A stretch of DNA of 64,000 nucleotides from Vallitaleaceae bacterium (GCA_028277605.1 JANQFZ010000028.1:1-64000); one strand, 5' to 3'. Counted from the stretch's first letter, positions 26,996 to 36,671 are shown. Numbers and translations are program-made. The notes: generated by a model not told the origin, from the letters alone.

Positions 26996-28216
26996 CTATT
27001 TTTCTACTCTAATGACATTCAATACTTCCGTATCTTCTTGCAATGCCTTTACTTTCTCCTGCAACTCTCCTTCTTTTTCTTCTTCAGTTATAAAGGCTAT
27101 CTCATCCTCATATCCTGAGTAGACGACATGTACAAATCCAAATATCTTATTAATAATTGCTTTAGATTCCTCATCTCTCTTTACACGAATAAAGTACTTA
27201 GCAGGTACCTCGTCTATACTCATCATCTTCATTTTTTTCTTACTCCAAAATGATATGATATTGGTGCCTAAATGCTTAACTGCATCAACAATGTCAGCAA
27301 CAACAGCACTTGCAGTAGGCAGCTTCCCTGCCCCTTTTCCATAAAACATTACATCGCCAATGACATTTCCTTTTACAAAAATAGCATTAAACACACCATT
27401 CACATTGGAAAGCGGGTGATCATTTCCTATCATAATCGGTGCAACCACCGCATAAACCTTATCATCTATTTTTTTACTCGTAGCTAATAGCTTGATATCA
27501 CAGCCAATCTGCTTAGCATAGACCATATCTCTATCCGAAATTTTTGTAATACCTTCAGTATAAATATCCTTATAATCCACATGCATACCAAAGGCAAGAG
27601 ATGATAGTATAGCTATCTTACGGCAAGCATCATGACCTTCTACGTCAGCTTCTGGATTACGTTCAGCATACCCTAAATCCTGAGCTTCTTTTAAAACTGA
27701 ATCAAAATCCAATCCTTCCTCAGACATTTTTGTTAATATATAATTCGTTGTTCCATTTAATATACCTGTTATCTGATAAATCTCATCTGCTGTGAGAGAT
27801 TGATTAAGAGGTCTTATAATGGGTATGCCGCCACCAACACTAGCCTCAAATAAGAAATTGATATTCTCTTCTTTGGCTATTTTAAGAAGTTCTGCACCGT
27901 GCTTTGCTACTAGCTCTTTATTAGAGGTTACTACACTCTTTCCTTTTAACAATGCCTTCTTAACAAAAGTATATGCTGGCTCTACCCCTCCCATAACTTC
28001 AGCAATAACCTGAACTTCGTCATCATTTAGTATATCCTCTATATCATGTGTCAGACGGGCATTAATAGGATTATCCTTGAACTCTTTTCTATCCAATACA
28101 TACTTTAATCGGATTTGCTTGCCTGCTTTTTTATTAATACTATCTTTATTCTTTTCAAGAACTTCAACAACGCCTGAACCAACTGTACCATATCCTAAAA
28201 CAGCAATTGTTACCAT
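26996..28216 (-). CDS. hom: Homoserine dehydrogenase
   Basis: Hom reduces aspartate semialdehyde to homoserine using NAD(P)H. The protein has GYGTVGSGVVEVL at the N-terminus, SNKELVAKHG near 100, GGGIPIIRPL near 127 and a C-terminal ACT-like domain after about residue 335. I use the ATG at 28216 (406 residues): the ATG four codons upstream has AAAGG touching it, whereas this one has a workable spacing and starts MVTIAVLGYG. It lies between a UPF0735 ACT-domain gene and lysC, a common Clostridial arrangement; thrB is not in the window. Confidence 0.95.
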   Translation of the reverse strand: MVTIAVLGYGTVGSGVVEVLEKNKDSINKKAGKQIRLKYVLDRKEFKDNPINARLTHDIEDILNDDEVQVIAEVMGGVEPAYTFVKKALLKGKSVVTSNKELVAKHGAELLKIAKEENINFLFEASVGGGIPIIRPLNQSLTADEIYQITGILNGTTNYILTKMSEEGLDFDSVLKEAQDLGYAERNPEADVEGHDACRKIAILSSLAFGMHVDYKDIYTEGITKISDRDMVYAKQIGCDIKLLATSKKIDDKVYAVVAPIMIGNDHPLSNVNGVFNAIFVKGNVIGDVMFYGKGAGKLPTASAVVADIVDAVKHLGTNIISFWSKKKMKMMSIDEVPAKYFIRVKRDEESKAIINKIFGFVHVVYSGYEDEIAFITEEEKEGELQEKVKALQEDTEVLNVIRVEK

Positions 28217-28455
28217 TATATCATCCATCCTTTCGTCAAACTAAGAGTACACTCATTTATGTCTACTTCTATCATTCAATACTTTTTCAGATTTATACTA
28301 TAACACATTGTCTAGCTAAAGTTAATCCTTATGTTTATTGTATACATCATTTATCCTCAGAGTCTTCTTATAATTACCCTTAATCTATGGTTATTTATTT
28401 CAATCTAGTCCATGTATCATCTTATGAACCATTCATTTTTTTATTTTATGTCTGT

Positions 28456-28899
28456 TTACTCTCTAGCCAATATTTTCACATGATGAACACCATCATAATC
28501 ATCCACTTCTGCCAATAGCTCTTTAACGTCACCTGTTGTTGGGAGTACTTCAATACTTAGGCTAATCGTTGCAACTCCGTTAATAGGTATGGTTTGATGA
28601 ATTGTTAGAATATTAGCTCTATACTCTGCAAAAAGCAAAAGTACCCTTGATAATAAACCAGGCTCATCATCTACTTTTAGAGCAATTGTAATCGTTCTCC
28701 CTCTGGAATTATCATAAAAGGGATAGATGGAATTCTTGTATTTATAAAAGGAACTTCTGCTAATCCCTACTCTATCTACAGCTTCTTGAACTGTTAATGC
28801 TTCTTCCGTATCAATAAGCTTTTTTGCTTGAACCACCTTTAAAAATACTTCAGGTAAAGCTTCTCGTTCAATAATATAATAATGAGCCTTATCTGGCAT
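28456..28899 (-). CDS. UPF0735 ACT domain-containing protein (PheB-like)
   Basis: A small regulatory-looking protein of 147 residues: an N-terminal helix-turn-helix-like segment (LTVQEAVDRVGISRSSFYKYKNSIYPF, about 33-60) and a C-terminal ACT domain (about 70-145, beginning TITIALKVDDEPGLLSRVL). This is the layout and length of UPF0735/PheB. It probably senses an amino acid and acts on expression of the hom/lysC genes; that is inference from position. The start is set at MPDKAHYYIIERE because the promoter at 28951-28979 lies within the longer open frame. Confidence 0.9.
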   Translation of the reverse strand: MPDKAHYYIIEREALPEVFLKVVQAKKLIDTEEALTVQEAVDRVGISRSSFYKYKNSIYPFYDNSRGRTITIALKVDDEPGLLSRVLLLFAEYRANILTIHQTIPINGVATISLSIEVLPTTGDVKELLAEVDDYDGVHHVKILARE

Positions 28900-28950
28900 A
28901 TAGCACCACCTATTGTATTTGTATGAAAAACATCTGTTTTTGTTACAAAG

Positions 28951-28979
28951 ATAATAGCATATTTTGTTATAAAAAGCAA
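28951..28979 (-). promoter_or_regulatory. Promoter of the UPF0735-hom-lysC region
   Basis: Minus strand: TTGCTT (28974-28979), 17-base spacer, TATTAT (28951-28956), about 50 bases above the chosen start codon. Confidence 0.65.
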
Positions 28980-29056
28980 TAACTATTTTGTAGAACAATT
29001 AATTTAACATCTTATCTATTAAACTTAACCTCATAATATACTACAAGTTCAATACA

Positions 29057-29086
29057 TAAAAAAACCATCTGAACACTATCAGACGG
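29057..29086 (-). terminator. cheW terminator
   Basis: CCATCTGA (29065-29072) pairs with TCAGACGG (29079-29086). The single non-Watson-Crick position is a G-U pair only in minus-strand RNA, which fixes the orientation. Seven T residues follow. Confidence 0.85.
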
Positions 29087-29105
29087 CTTTATTCTATCAT
29101 CTTGC

Positions 29106-29570
29106 TTATTTTGATTGTTCCACCACTTGCTCAATGGAGATTTGTTCTTCATCTGATATCATCTGATCAATATCAATCAAGATGATCATCCTTTCATCTA
29201 CCTTAGCTACACTTTTAATATACTTTCTATTAATTCCAGTTACAATTTTAGGGGTAGATTCCACATCTTTGTCATTAATATGAAGAATTTCTGCAACTGA
29301 ATCTACGATAAATCCAATTTTCATATCATTGGTAAAGGTTACAATAATTTTAGTTTCATCATCGACATCTTTATCCTTTAAGTGAAATTTCTTTCTTAGG
29401 TTATAGATTGGTAGTACCTCACCCCTTAGGTTGATAATCCCTTCAATGTATTTCTGTGTATTGGGCACCTTTACAACCTCTTGATACTTCTCAATGCCAT
29501 TGACCTTCATAATATCCAGCCCGTACTCTTCTTTATCCAGTTTAAACACTACTTGCTGCATTGAAGCCAT
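29106..29570 (-). CDS. cheW: Chemotaxis coupling protein CheW
   Basis: CheW links chemoreceptors to the CheA kinase at the polar array. The 154-residue protein is a single CheW domain: QQVVFKLDKEEYGLDI at the start, IEGIINLRGEVLPIYNLRKKF (pieces near 43-63), and FIVDSVAEILHI near 88-99. AAAGGAG precedes the ATG. It is a stand-alone gene, away from a che operon, 5 kb from the chemoreceptor. prfB lies 22 bases upstream, so read-through from prfB may contribute. Confidence 0.95.
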   Translation of the reverse strand: MASMQQVVFKLDKEEYGLDIMKVNGIEKYQEVVKVPNTQKYIEGIINLRGEVLPIYNLRKKFHLKDKDVDDETKIIVTFTNDMKIGFIVDSVAEILHINDKDVESTPKIVTGINRKYIKSVAKVDERMIILIDIDQMISDEEQISIEQVVEQSK

Positions 29571-29591
29571 GATATCACTCCTTTTTATATT

Positions 29592-30699
29592 TTATTGTGT
29601 GGAAAGCCACTTTAAATAAGCATTAATAAAGGACCCTATCTTACCGTCCATGATGCTCTGAACATTTCCAGTTTCTTCATTTGTTCTATGATCTTTAACT
29701 AAATTATAAGGGTGCATCACATAGGAACGGATTTGACTACCCCATCCTATCTCCTTTTGCTCGCCTCTAATATCCTGCATCTTATCAAGTTGCTGAGCTT
29801 GCTTAAGTTCAAAAAGCTTTGCCTTGAGCATCTTTAAGGCTCTATCTTTGTTCTTATGCTGAGAACGTTCATTCTGGCATTGAACGACGATACCTGTCGG
29901 TAAATGTGTAATTCTTATAGCAGAATCGGTTTTATTGACATGCTGTCCACCTGCACCACTGGATCGATACGTATCAATCCTAAGATCATCGGTTTGGATA
30001 TCAATCGCAACATCATCTTCTATGTCGGGGATAACATCACATGATGCAAAAGAAGTATGTCTTCTTCCAGAAGAATCAAAAGGGGATATTCTAACCAAAC
30101 GATGAACACCTTTTTCTGATTTTAAGTATCCATAGGCATTTTCGCCATTAACTTGTATGGTCACAGATTTGATGCCAGCTTCTTCCCCATCTAGATAATC
30201 TAATGTTTCTATTTTATACCCTTCCAGCTCTGCCCACCTTGTGTACATTCTCAAAAGCATCGCTACCCAATCACAGGACTCTGTTCCACCTGCACCTGCA
30301 TGCAAAGATAAAATTGCATGGTTCTTATCATAGGGTTCATTGAGCAAAGTTTTAATTCTTAAAGCTTCATAATCCTTTTTGAAGTGTTTTAAGGTGTCCG
30401 TCACTTCTTTGATAATATCTTCATCAGAATCCTCTAATCCCATCTCAATAAGTGTTTCAATATCCTCATAAGTCTGAGCCAATTGATTATAATTATCTAG
30501 TTTACCCTTTAATCGCTTAGTTTCCTTTAAAACGCTTTGAGAATGTTCTATATTCTGCCAAAATCCTTCTTCTGATACTTCTATCTCTAATTGTGTTATT
30601 TTAGCTTTTATACCCTCAACGTCAAAGTGAATCCCTAATCTCATTAAGTTTCTGTTGATACCCTATTAAGTCTAATTTAGCTTGCTCTAGCTCAACCAT
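29592..30699 (-). CDS. prfB: Peptide chain release factor 2, with programmed +1 frameshift
   Basis: RF2 ends translation at UGA and UAA. Translation starts at the ATG at 30699 after AGGTG, reads 25 codons and meets an in-frame TGA at 30622-30624 in the context AGGGAT-TCA-CTT-TGA-C. This is the classic RF2 autoregulatory site: the SD-like AGGG three to six bases before CTT promotes a +1 slip onto GAC. The full product is about 368 residues. The SPF tripeptide for UGA recognition is in RISPFDSSGRR and the catalytic GGQ in SGAGGQHVNKTDSA. It lies 37 bases after secA, a conserved pairing. Confidence 0.96.
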
Positions 30700-30736
30700 T
30701 CTATCACCTCATATATTTTTTATCTGTGGTAGTAAA

Positions 30737-33310
30737 TTATTTATTTCGTCCACAGCAATGTTTGTATTTTTTACCGCTACCGCATGGGCAGGGATCATTT
30801 CTTCCAATTTTCTTTTCTTTTCTTTTGTAGGGTTCTTTAGCGGCTGGTGTATCTCCTCTGTTTGTAGAAGTTACGTTCGCTACTCTTTCTCTTTCAATTT
30901 TGTTAGCTGGTCTTATTCTATAAAGAATTCTAACAGTGTCCTCCTGTATGCTATTGGACATCTCTTCAAACATATCATATCCTGCAAATTTGTACTCAAC
31001 AAGAGGATCCCTCTGCCCATACGCTCTAAGGGATATTCCTTGACGCATTTGATCCATATTATCAATATGATCCATCCATTTTTGATCGATGGCTTTGAGA
31101 AGTATTACCCTTTCAGCTTCCCTCATCATCTCTACTTCATCGAACTCTTCTTCTTTGTGTTTATAGAGATCTTCAGCCAGCTCGTAAAGCTTAGTTTTTA
31201 GTTCATCCTTGGTAATGGATTCTTTTTCTTTATCCGAAAATGTTATAGTTATAGGAATTATTTTTAATAGGTATTCCACCATACCTTTAATATCCCATTC
31301 CTCAAAATACTGATCATCAGCACAATGCATGTCCACAGCACGATCTATGATTTCCTTTATCATATTTAGAATATAATCCTTCATATTATCGCCTGATAAT
31401 ACTTTTTCTCTTTCATCATAGATAATCTCTCTTTGTTCATTCATGACTTGATCATAGTCTAATAAATGCTTTCTTATTGAAAAGTTATTGCCCTCTACTT
31501 TTTTCTGTGCATTTTCAATGGCATTGGATAAAATACCAGCAGCAATAGGTTCACCATCTGGCAGTCCTAATCGGGTAACCGTATTTTTCATTCTATCCGA
31601 CCCAAACAAACGCATCAAATCATCATCTAAGGATATATAGAACTTAGACTCTCCTGGATCTCCCTGTCTTCCAGAACGTCCTCTTAACTGGTTATCTATA
31701 CGTCTTGACTCATGACGTTCTGTTCCAATAATTTTAAGACCTCCAGCTTCTACAACTCCTTCACCCAATTTAATGTCAGTACCACGACCTGCCATATTCG
31801 TTGCAATCGTAATAGCACCTGCCTGACCTGCCATTGCAACTATTTCTGCCTCTTTTTCATGATACTTTGCGTTTAAGACTTTATGGGGAATACCCTTTTT
31901 TCTTAATCTCTTGCTAAGCTCTTCAGATGCTTCTATGGTTATGGTTCCAACTAATACGGGTTGTTTCTTATCATAGGATTTGGCAATATCATCAACAACC
32001 GCTGCTATTTTTTCACCAAGGGATTTATAGACAACGTCTGCATGATCCTTTCTGATAACAGGTTCATTGGTTGGGATGGCAATAACATCCATACCATAAA
32101 TTTCTCTAAATTCTTCTTCTTCTGTTAGAGCGGTTCCTGTCATCCCTGCTTTTTTTGTATACTTATTGAAGTAATTTTGAAAGGTTATGGTAGCTAATGT
32201 TTTGCTTTCTCTTCTTACCTTAACATATTCTTTAGCCTCAATCGCTTGATGCAACCCATTAGAATAACGTCTACCCGGCATCAAACGCCCTGTAAATTCA
32301 TCAACAATAACAATTTCATTTTCTTTTATAACATAATCCTTATCTTTAAACATCAAATAATGTGCTTTAAGTGCTAGAGTTACATGATGTTGGATTTCCA
32401 TATTTTCAGGATCAGCTAGGTTGGTAATTTTAAAGTAACCTTCTACTTTTTTGATTCCTTCGGCTGTTAAAGTTGCAGATTTAGCCTTTTCATCAATGAC
32501 AAAATCGCCTTCCTCTTGTATATCTTCATTCATGATGGCACTCATTTTGGTTATTTCGCCGATGATTTTACCTTTTGTTAATCTTCTAGCTAATAAATCT
32601 GCTTGTTGGTAAAGATGGGTCGATTTACTACTACTACCTGATATAATAAGCGGCGTTCTTGCCTCATCCACTAAAACAGAGTCAACCTCATCTATAAGCA
32701 CATATTTTAGGTCACGCTGAACCATTTCCTGCTTATAAATAACCATGTTGTCCCTTAAATAATCAAATCCAAACTCATTGTTCGTTCCATAGGTAATATC
32801 ACAATTGTATGCTTCACGTCTTTCTTTATTGTCCATGCCATTAACGATAACACCTACAGACAGACCTAAAAAGCCATGTACCCTACCAATGTTTTCTGCA
32901 TCACGTGTAGCTAGATAGTCATTGACGGTTACTACATGTACACCTTTTCCTTCTAATGCATTTAAATAGGAAGGAAATGCAGCTACTAAAGTTTTTCCTT
33001 CTCCTGTTTTCATTTCAGCTATTCTTCCTTGGTGTAGAACAATAGCACCAATTAATTGGACACGATAGGCTCTCAATCCTGTCGTTCGCTTGGCTACTTC
33101 TCTTACCACAGCATATGCTTCTACTAGTATATCGTCTAAAGTCTCACCATTCTTTATTTTACCTTTAAATTCGGTAGTCTTTTCTCTTAACTGCTCATCG
33201 GTTAGTTTATCCATTTGATTTTCTAACGCTTCTATCTGATCCACTAACGGAAGTATTCTTTTAATCTCTCTATTACTATGCGTTCCAAATATTTTCTCTA
33301 AAAATTTCAT
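30737..33310 (-). CDS. secA: Protein translocase ATPase SecA
   Basis: SecA is the motor that pushes preproteins through SecYEG at the membrane. At 857 residues it has normal length. Seen are [20 protein letters not shown] (Walker A, about 100), [21 protein letters not shown] (about 205-225), the [10 protein letters not shown] helicase motif, and a C-terminal zinc tail, [17 protein letters not shown], that binds SecB or ribosomes. It forms hpf-secA-prfB, an order also seen in Bacillus. Confidence 0.98.
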   Translation of the reverse strand: MKFLEKIFGTHSNREIKRILPLVDQIEALENQMDKLTDEQLREKTTEFKGKIKNGETLDDILVEAYAVVREVAKRTTGLRAYRVQLIGAIVLHQGRIAEMKTGEGKTLVAAFPSYLNALEGKGVHVVTVNDYLATRDAENIGRVHGFLGLSVGVIVNGMDNKERREAYNCDITYGTNNEFGFDYLRDNMVIYKQEMVQRDLKYVLIDEVDSVLVDEARTPLIISGSSSKSTHLYQQADLLARRLTKGKIIGEITKMSAIMNEDIQEEGDFVIDEKAKSATLTAEGIKKVEGYFKITNLADPENMEIQHHVTLALKAHYLMFKDKDYVIKENEIVIVDEFTGRLMPGRRYSNGLHQAIEAKEYVKVRRESKTLATITFQNYFNKYTKKAGMTGTALTEEEEFREIYGMDVIAIPTNEPVIRKDHADVVYKSLGEKIAAVVDDIAKSYDKKQPVLVGTITIEASEELSKRLRKKGIPHKVLNAKYHEKEAEIVAMAGQAGAITIATNMAGRGTDIKLGEGVVEAGGLKIIGTERHESRRIDNQLRGRSGRQGDPGESKFYISLDDDLMRLFGSDRMKNTVTRLGLPDGEPIAAGILSNAIENAQKKVEGNNFSIRKHLLDYDQVMNEQREIIYDEREKVLSGDNMKDYILNMIKEIIDRAVDMHCADDQYFEEWDIKGMVEYLLKIIPITITFSDKEKESITKDELKTKLYELAEDLYKHKEEEFDEVEMMREAERVILLKAIDQKWMDHIDNMDQMRQGISLRAYGQRDPLVEYKFAGYDMFEEMSNSIQEDTVRILYRIRPANKIERERVANVTSTNRGDTPAAKEPYKRKEKKIGRNDPCPCGSGKKYKHCCGRNK

Positions 33311-33528
33311 GATTACACCTTCTTCATCTATGCATTTATTATCCTATTAGGATATCATAAATTAACTTGTATTTCTATATAATCGAGGTAAATATTGCTT
33401 TATATTTATGGTAAAATAAAAGACCTTATGGCTCAGAATTGTTACTATTTTATCTTAATTTTAGCATTTTGCGGCTTACTATTCAATATTTTTATGATTT
33501 TTGAGTGTGCTTGTCTTTATAGGCAATG

Positions 33529-33558
33529 AAAGGATGACCCAAATATGAGTCACCCTTT
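33529..33558 (-). terminator. Hairpin downstream of hpf
   Basis: AAAGGATGAC (33529-33538) pairs with GTCACCCTTT (33549-33558); the one irregular position is a G-U pair only in minus-strand RNA. It follows the hpf stop by 26 bases. The T tract after it is short (CTTTCATTG), so read-through into secA is likely. Confidence 0.6.
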
Positions 33559-33583
33559 TTATTTTAAACTTATTAAACATTAT

Positions 33584-34117
33584 TTACATAAACTCAGGTT
33601 CAATTAAACCAAACTCACCTTTTTTTCTTTTGTAAACCACATTGACCTCTTCTGTATCACCATTCATAAAAACAAAGAAATCATGCCCTAATAAATCCAT
33701 TTCCATACACGCTTCTATTGGATCCATCGGCTTTATCGCAAATCTTTTACTTCTAACAATGTTGATCTTTTTATCTTCCTCGTTAGTTATGTCTGAAATA
33801 AATTCTTTTTTAAAGGCACCACTATGACGATGCTTGGTTATTAGCTTTTTTTTATGTCTAAGTAATTGTCTTTCTAATACGTCAATAACCTCATCAATAG
33901 CGTTATACATATTTTCGTTTTCTTCTTCTGCTCTTAGCACACTCCCTCTTATAGGTATGGTCACTTCAAGAATATGCCTCTTTCTTTGAACACTTAAAGT
34001 AACCTGTGCTTCATTTTCTGGAGAGAAATACTTCTCTAGCTTACTCAGCTTGTTAATAATCTTGTCTCTCAATGCATTGGTTATCTCAATATTTTTCCCA
34101 CTAATAGTATAGCGCAT
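33584..34117 (-). CDS. hpf: Long-form ribosome hibernation promoting factor
   Basis: Long HPF binds the 30S decoding centre and dimerises 70S ribosomes to 100S in stationary phase. The 177-residue protein has the N-terminal S30AE domain (about 1-100, MRYTISGKNIEITNALRDKI) and the C-terminal dimerisation domain (about 120-177, PIEACMEMDLLGHDFFVFMN). GGGAG precedes the ATG. Directly upstream are two copies of a 12-base repeat (34159 and 34213) that contain TATAAT-like boxes. Confidence 0.97.
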   Translation of the reverse strand: MRYTISGKNIEITNALRDKIINKLSKLEKYFSPENEAQVTLSVQRKRHILEVTIPIRGSVLRAEEENENMYNAIDEVIDVLERQLLRHKKKLITKHRHSGAFKKEFISDITNEEDKKINIVRSKRFAIKPMDPIEACMEMDLLGHDFFVFMNGDTEEVNVVYKRKKGEFGLIEPEFM

Positions 34118-34158
34118 AAAACCAACTCCCTTTATAGTTTATGACATCATTATCTCTT

Positions 34159-34224
34159 ATTATAGTATTTAATGTAGATTGTTATTATTTAGCTCAAGGG
34201 TTTTAATATACTATTATAGTATTT
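34159..34224. repeat. Duplicated ATTATAGTATTT element upstream of hpf
   Basis: ATTATAGTATTT occurs at 34159-34170 and 34213-34224, 54 bases apart. On the minus strand each reads AAATACTATAAT and so carries a TATAAT -10 box, but neither has a good -35 hexamer at the right distance. They may be two hpf promoters read with an activator or another sigma factor, or binding sites for a regulator. Confidence 0.45.
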
Positions 34225-34508
34225 ATATTCGATAGATTTTATCAAAATCCTTTATTTTTTTGAATTCTAGTATAAATAGGATATATGCTTCATCTTTAAA
34301 AAGTATTAGTATGAGTTTATTACATTGTCAAAGTTTTTGAGGCATACTATATCCTATAAGAAATTGAAATATAAAGCTAATACTAGCTCCTCATTGTCTT
34401 AAATAGCTAGCATTTTAACTGTTTTTTTATGCCTATAAAATATACTCAATTATTGTGATATAAATTAGGGCTATTTTACTGGTTTAGTTAAAATGTAAAC
34501 ATAATTCT

Positions 34509-34578
34509 TGTGGATAATGTGGATATATCTGTGCACAACCTAGTTTGTTAAGCTTTCAACAACTTTTTCTGTGGATAA
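34509..34578. other. Cluster of DnaA-box-like sites
   Basis: Against the DnaA box TTATNCACA (here read as TGTGNATAA) there are two perfect copies, 34509-34517 and 34570-34578, and two copies with one mismatch, TGTGGATAT at 34518-34526 and TGTGCACAA at 34530-34538. All four face the same way, and the first two are head-to-tail with no gap. They lie in a 790-base A+T-rich gap without dnaA or dnaN nearby. The rest of the gap (34225-34508 and 34579-34687) shows nothing else I can name. Confidence 0.6.
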
Positions 34579-34687
34579 CTCTATTTTTATATTAATATTA
34601 TGTAAAGTAGATGTCTTCTTTAACTCTCTGTATAAGGTATATAACTGTGACAATGTATAATATTTGAAAGAAATTGTTAGATACCTC

Positions 34688-34715
34688 TTGATTATTTCAA
34701 TTTTTATGATATAAT
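34688..34715 (+). promoter_or_regulatory. Plus-strand promoter in the hpf/hydA gap
   Basis: TTGATT (34688-34693), 16-base spacer, TATAAT (34710-34715). No plus-strand protein gene follows for 6 kb. It is followed by a strong terminator 80-120 bases on. Confidence 0.55.
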
Positions 34716-34721
34716 AAAAAT

Positions 34722-34838
34722 ATCTTAAATTATGACATATTTCGTACATAAAAATGGGTTAAGTGCTTTAAAAAGTAATGGTTTATTGAGTACAACGAAA
34801 AAGACGCTATTTAATTAGCGTCTTTTTCGTTGTTTTTG
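34722..34838 (+). ncRNA. Candidate small RNA of about 115 nt
   Basis: Promoter at 34688-34715 and terminator at 34792-34838 bracket a transcript of about 115 nt. It matches no RNA family I recognise (not 6S, SRP, tmRNA or RNase P). It contains a 28-codon open frame (ATG 34732 to TAG 34818) that has no Shine-Dalgarno site and runs into the terminator stem, so a non-coding role seems more likely than a peptide. Existence of the transcript is inferred from signals only. Confidence 0.4.
34792..34838 (+). terminator. 18-bp perfect terminator in the hpf/hydA gap
   Basis: ACAACGAAAAAGACGCTA (34792-34809) pairs perfectly with TAGCGTCTTTTTCGTTGT (34816-34833) around a six-base loop and is followed on the plus strand by TTTTGTT. 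The T-rich arm would also help stop minus-strand transcription coming from hydA. Confidence 0.8.
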
Positions 34839-34864
34839 TTAATTTGTGGCATGTTTTGATAGTA

Positions 34865-34897
34865 TTAATAACAAAGCCCCGAAAATATCGGGACTTT
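34865..34897 (-). terminator. Terminator after hydA
   Basis: AAAGCCCCGA (34873-34882) pairs with TCGGGACTTT (34888-34897), the single irregular pair being G-U only in minus-strand RNA. TTTGTTATT follows. It begins ten bases after the hydA stop codon. Confidence 0.8.
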
Positions 34898-34907
34898 GAT
34901 TAGAACT

Positions 34908-36671
34908 TTATACTTTATCTTTGACTGAATAATGCGTATGAAGCAGTTTGTGTGATTTTTCACTGAGTGGTTTTCCTAAATAAGTTTCGTACAATTCTAT
35001 AATGGCTGGATTTTCATGAGATTTTCTTATCTTCATCTCTCTATCTACTTGATAGATTGCTTCTTGACGCTTTTTAAGAACACTTGAATCTCCATGGTGA
35101 TAAGGTTGTCCACCACCGCCAATACAGCCACCTGGACATGCCATAATTTCAATTGCATGAAGGTTTCTTGGATTACCGTCTTTAATCTCCTCTAATAACT
35201 GTCTTGCATTACCAAGACCATGAGCAATACCAATATTTAGGACTAAGCCATCCATATCTACTGAAGCTACTCTAACACCATCAAATCCTCTTAACTGTTT
35301 AAAATCAACTCTTTCTAATTCTTTCCCTGTCTTAATTTCATAAGCAGTACGAACGGCTGCTTCAATAACACCACCCGTTGTACCGAAAATGACACCTGCA
35401 CCAGTTGAAATACCTAGTGGATTATCATATTCTTGATCTTCTAACTCATTGAGATCTAAGTTGAATTGTTTGATTAAATGTGCTAATTCTCTAGTGGAAA
35501 TCGTAATATCGACATCAGGATTACCATCGACACTAAATTCTTCCCTTGAAGCCTCGTATTTCTTAGCTAAACAAGGCATAACTGAAACGACAACCATTTT
35601 TTTTCTTGGAACGTTTAATTTCTCAGCAAAGTAAGATTTAGCAATAGAACCAAACATTTGTTGTGGTGACTTCGCTGTTGAAGGAACATCAATAAGCTCT
35701 GGAAATTGACTTTCAATAAAGTTAACCCATGCAGGACAGCACGATGTCAAAATAGGTAATTTTACATCTTTGTCCCCAGCAAGAAATTTTTCTAGTCTTT
35801 CTAAAAGCTCATGTCCTTCTTCCATGATAGTTAAATCTGCTGTAAAATCTGTATCGAAAACATAGTCAAATCCAATGCTTTTTAATCCTGATACCAACTT
35901 GCCAGTTACAATAGTACCGGGCTCAGCACCAAATTCTTCACCAATAGCTACTCTTACTGCTGGCGCTGTTTGTGCTACCACTATTTTATCTGGATCTGCA
36001 AGGGCATCTAACACCTTCCATGTGTGATCATTTTCTGTTAAAGCACCTACTGGACATACAGCAACGCATTGTCCACAGTGTGTACAGACTGTATCCACTA
36101 AAGGTGATTCAAAGGCAGGTGAAACAACAGCTTCAAAGCCTCTATTAATAGCAGATAAAGCACCAACGGTCTGAACTTCATTACACATAGTTTCACATCG
36201 TCGACACATAATACATTTATCCATATCTCTAATGATAGACTCAGAATAGTCTTTCTTATAAGTAGACTGTGATTTACCAGTGATTCTTACTTCTCTTAAT
36301 CCAAACTTCTCAGATAAATCTTGCAGCTCGCATTTACCAGATTTAGCACATGTTAAACACTCTTTAGGATGATCAGAGAGTAATAATTCAATGATTGTCT
36401 TTCTAGCTTCCATAACTCTGACCGTATTAGTCCTTACGACCATTCCGTCTACAACAGGCGTTGCACATGATGGAGCTAAATTTCTTCTGCCTTCCACTTC
36501 TACAACACACACACGGCAGGAAGCTGTTTTGTTCACCATTTTGGTATCATGTAAGTCTAAATGACAAAGGGTTGGGATACTAATACCTACCTTTCTAGCA
36601 GCTTGTAAAATGGTACTGCCTTGAGGCACAAGGACTTCTTTTCCATCGATCGTCACTTTTACATCTGACAT
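34908..36671 (-). CDS. hydA: [FeFe] hydrogenase, catalytic subunit of HydABC type
   Basis: This subunit makes or consumes H2 at the H-cluster. In the 587 residues: a [2Fe-2S] domain (C36, C52, C55, C69), a His/Cys-ligated cluster region (HPKECLTCAKSGKCELQ), two [4Fe-4S] sites (CIMCRRCETMC and CTHCGQCVAVCP), then the H-cluster motifs TSCCPAW (L1), MPCLAKKYEA (L2) and MACPGGCIGGGGQPY (L3). The company of HydB- and HydC-like genes points to the NADH- and ferredoxin-dependent electron-bifurcating (or confurcating) complex. AAGGAGG precedes the ATG. Last gene of the operon. Maturases hydEFG are not in the window. Confidence 0.96.
   Translation of the reverse strand: MSDVKVTIDGKEVLVPQGSTILQAARKVGISIPTLCHLDLHDTKMVNKTASCRVCVVEVEGRRNLAPSCATPVVDGMVVRTNTVRVMEARKTIIELLLSDHPKECLTCAKSGKCELQDLSEKFGLREVRITGKSQSTYKKDYSESIIRDMDKCIMCRRCETMCNEVQTVGALSAINRGFEAVVSPAFESPLVDTVCTHCGQCVAVCPVGALTENDHTWKVLDALADPDKIVVAQTAPAVRVAIGEEFGAEPGTIVTGKLVSGLKSIGFDYVFDTDFTADLTIMEEGHELLERLEKFLAGDKDVKLPILTSCCPAWVNFIESQFPELIDVPSTAKSPQQMFGSIAKSYFAEKLNVPRKKMVVVSVMPCLAKKYEASREEFSVDGNPDVDITISTRELAHLIKQFNLDLNELEDQEYDNPLGISTGAGVIFGTTGGVIEAAVRTAYEIKTGKELERVDFKQLRGFDGVRVASVDMDGLVLNIGIAHGLGNARQLLEEIKDGNPRNLHAIEIMACPGGCIGGGGQPYHHGDSSVLKKRQEAIYQVDREMKIRKSHENPAIIELYETYLGKPLSEKSHKLLHTHYSVKDKV

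Noticed and set aside
26891-28455. Lysine riboswitch or T-box in front of hom or lysC
   Set aside because: The gaps at 26891-26995 and 28217-28455 lack conserved T-box (TGGNACC) or lysine-riboswitch landmarks.
29592-30699. prfB as a frameshifted pseudogene
   Set aside because: The break is the known RF2 autoregulatory frameshift site, and all functional motifs are intact.
34540-34749. A 69-codon minus-strand open frame
   Set aside because: It overlaps the DnaA boxes and the plus-strand promoter, is low in complexity, and has no Shine-Dalgarno site.
34225-34791. Chromosome replication origin (oriC)
   Set aside because: DnaA boxes and A+T-richness suggested it, but dnaA, dnaN and rpmH are absent and genes on both sides run the same way, so the fork probably passes through from the right.
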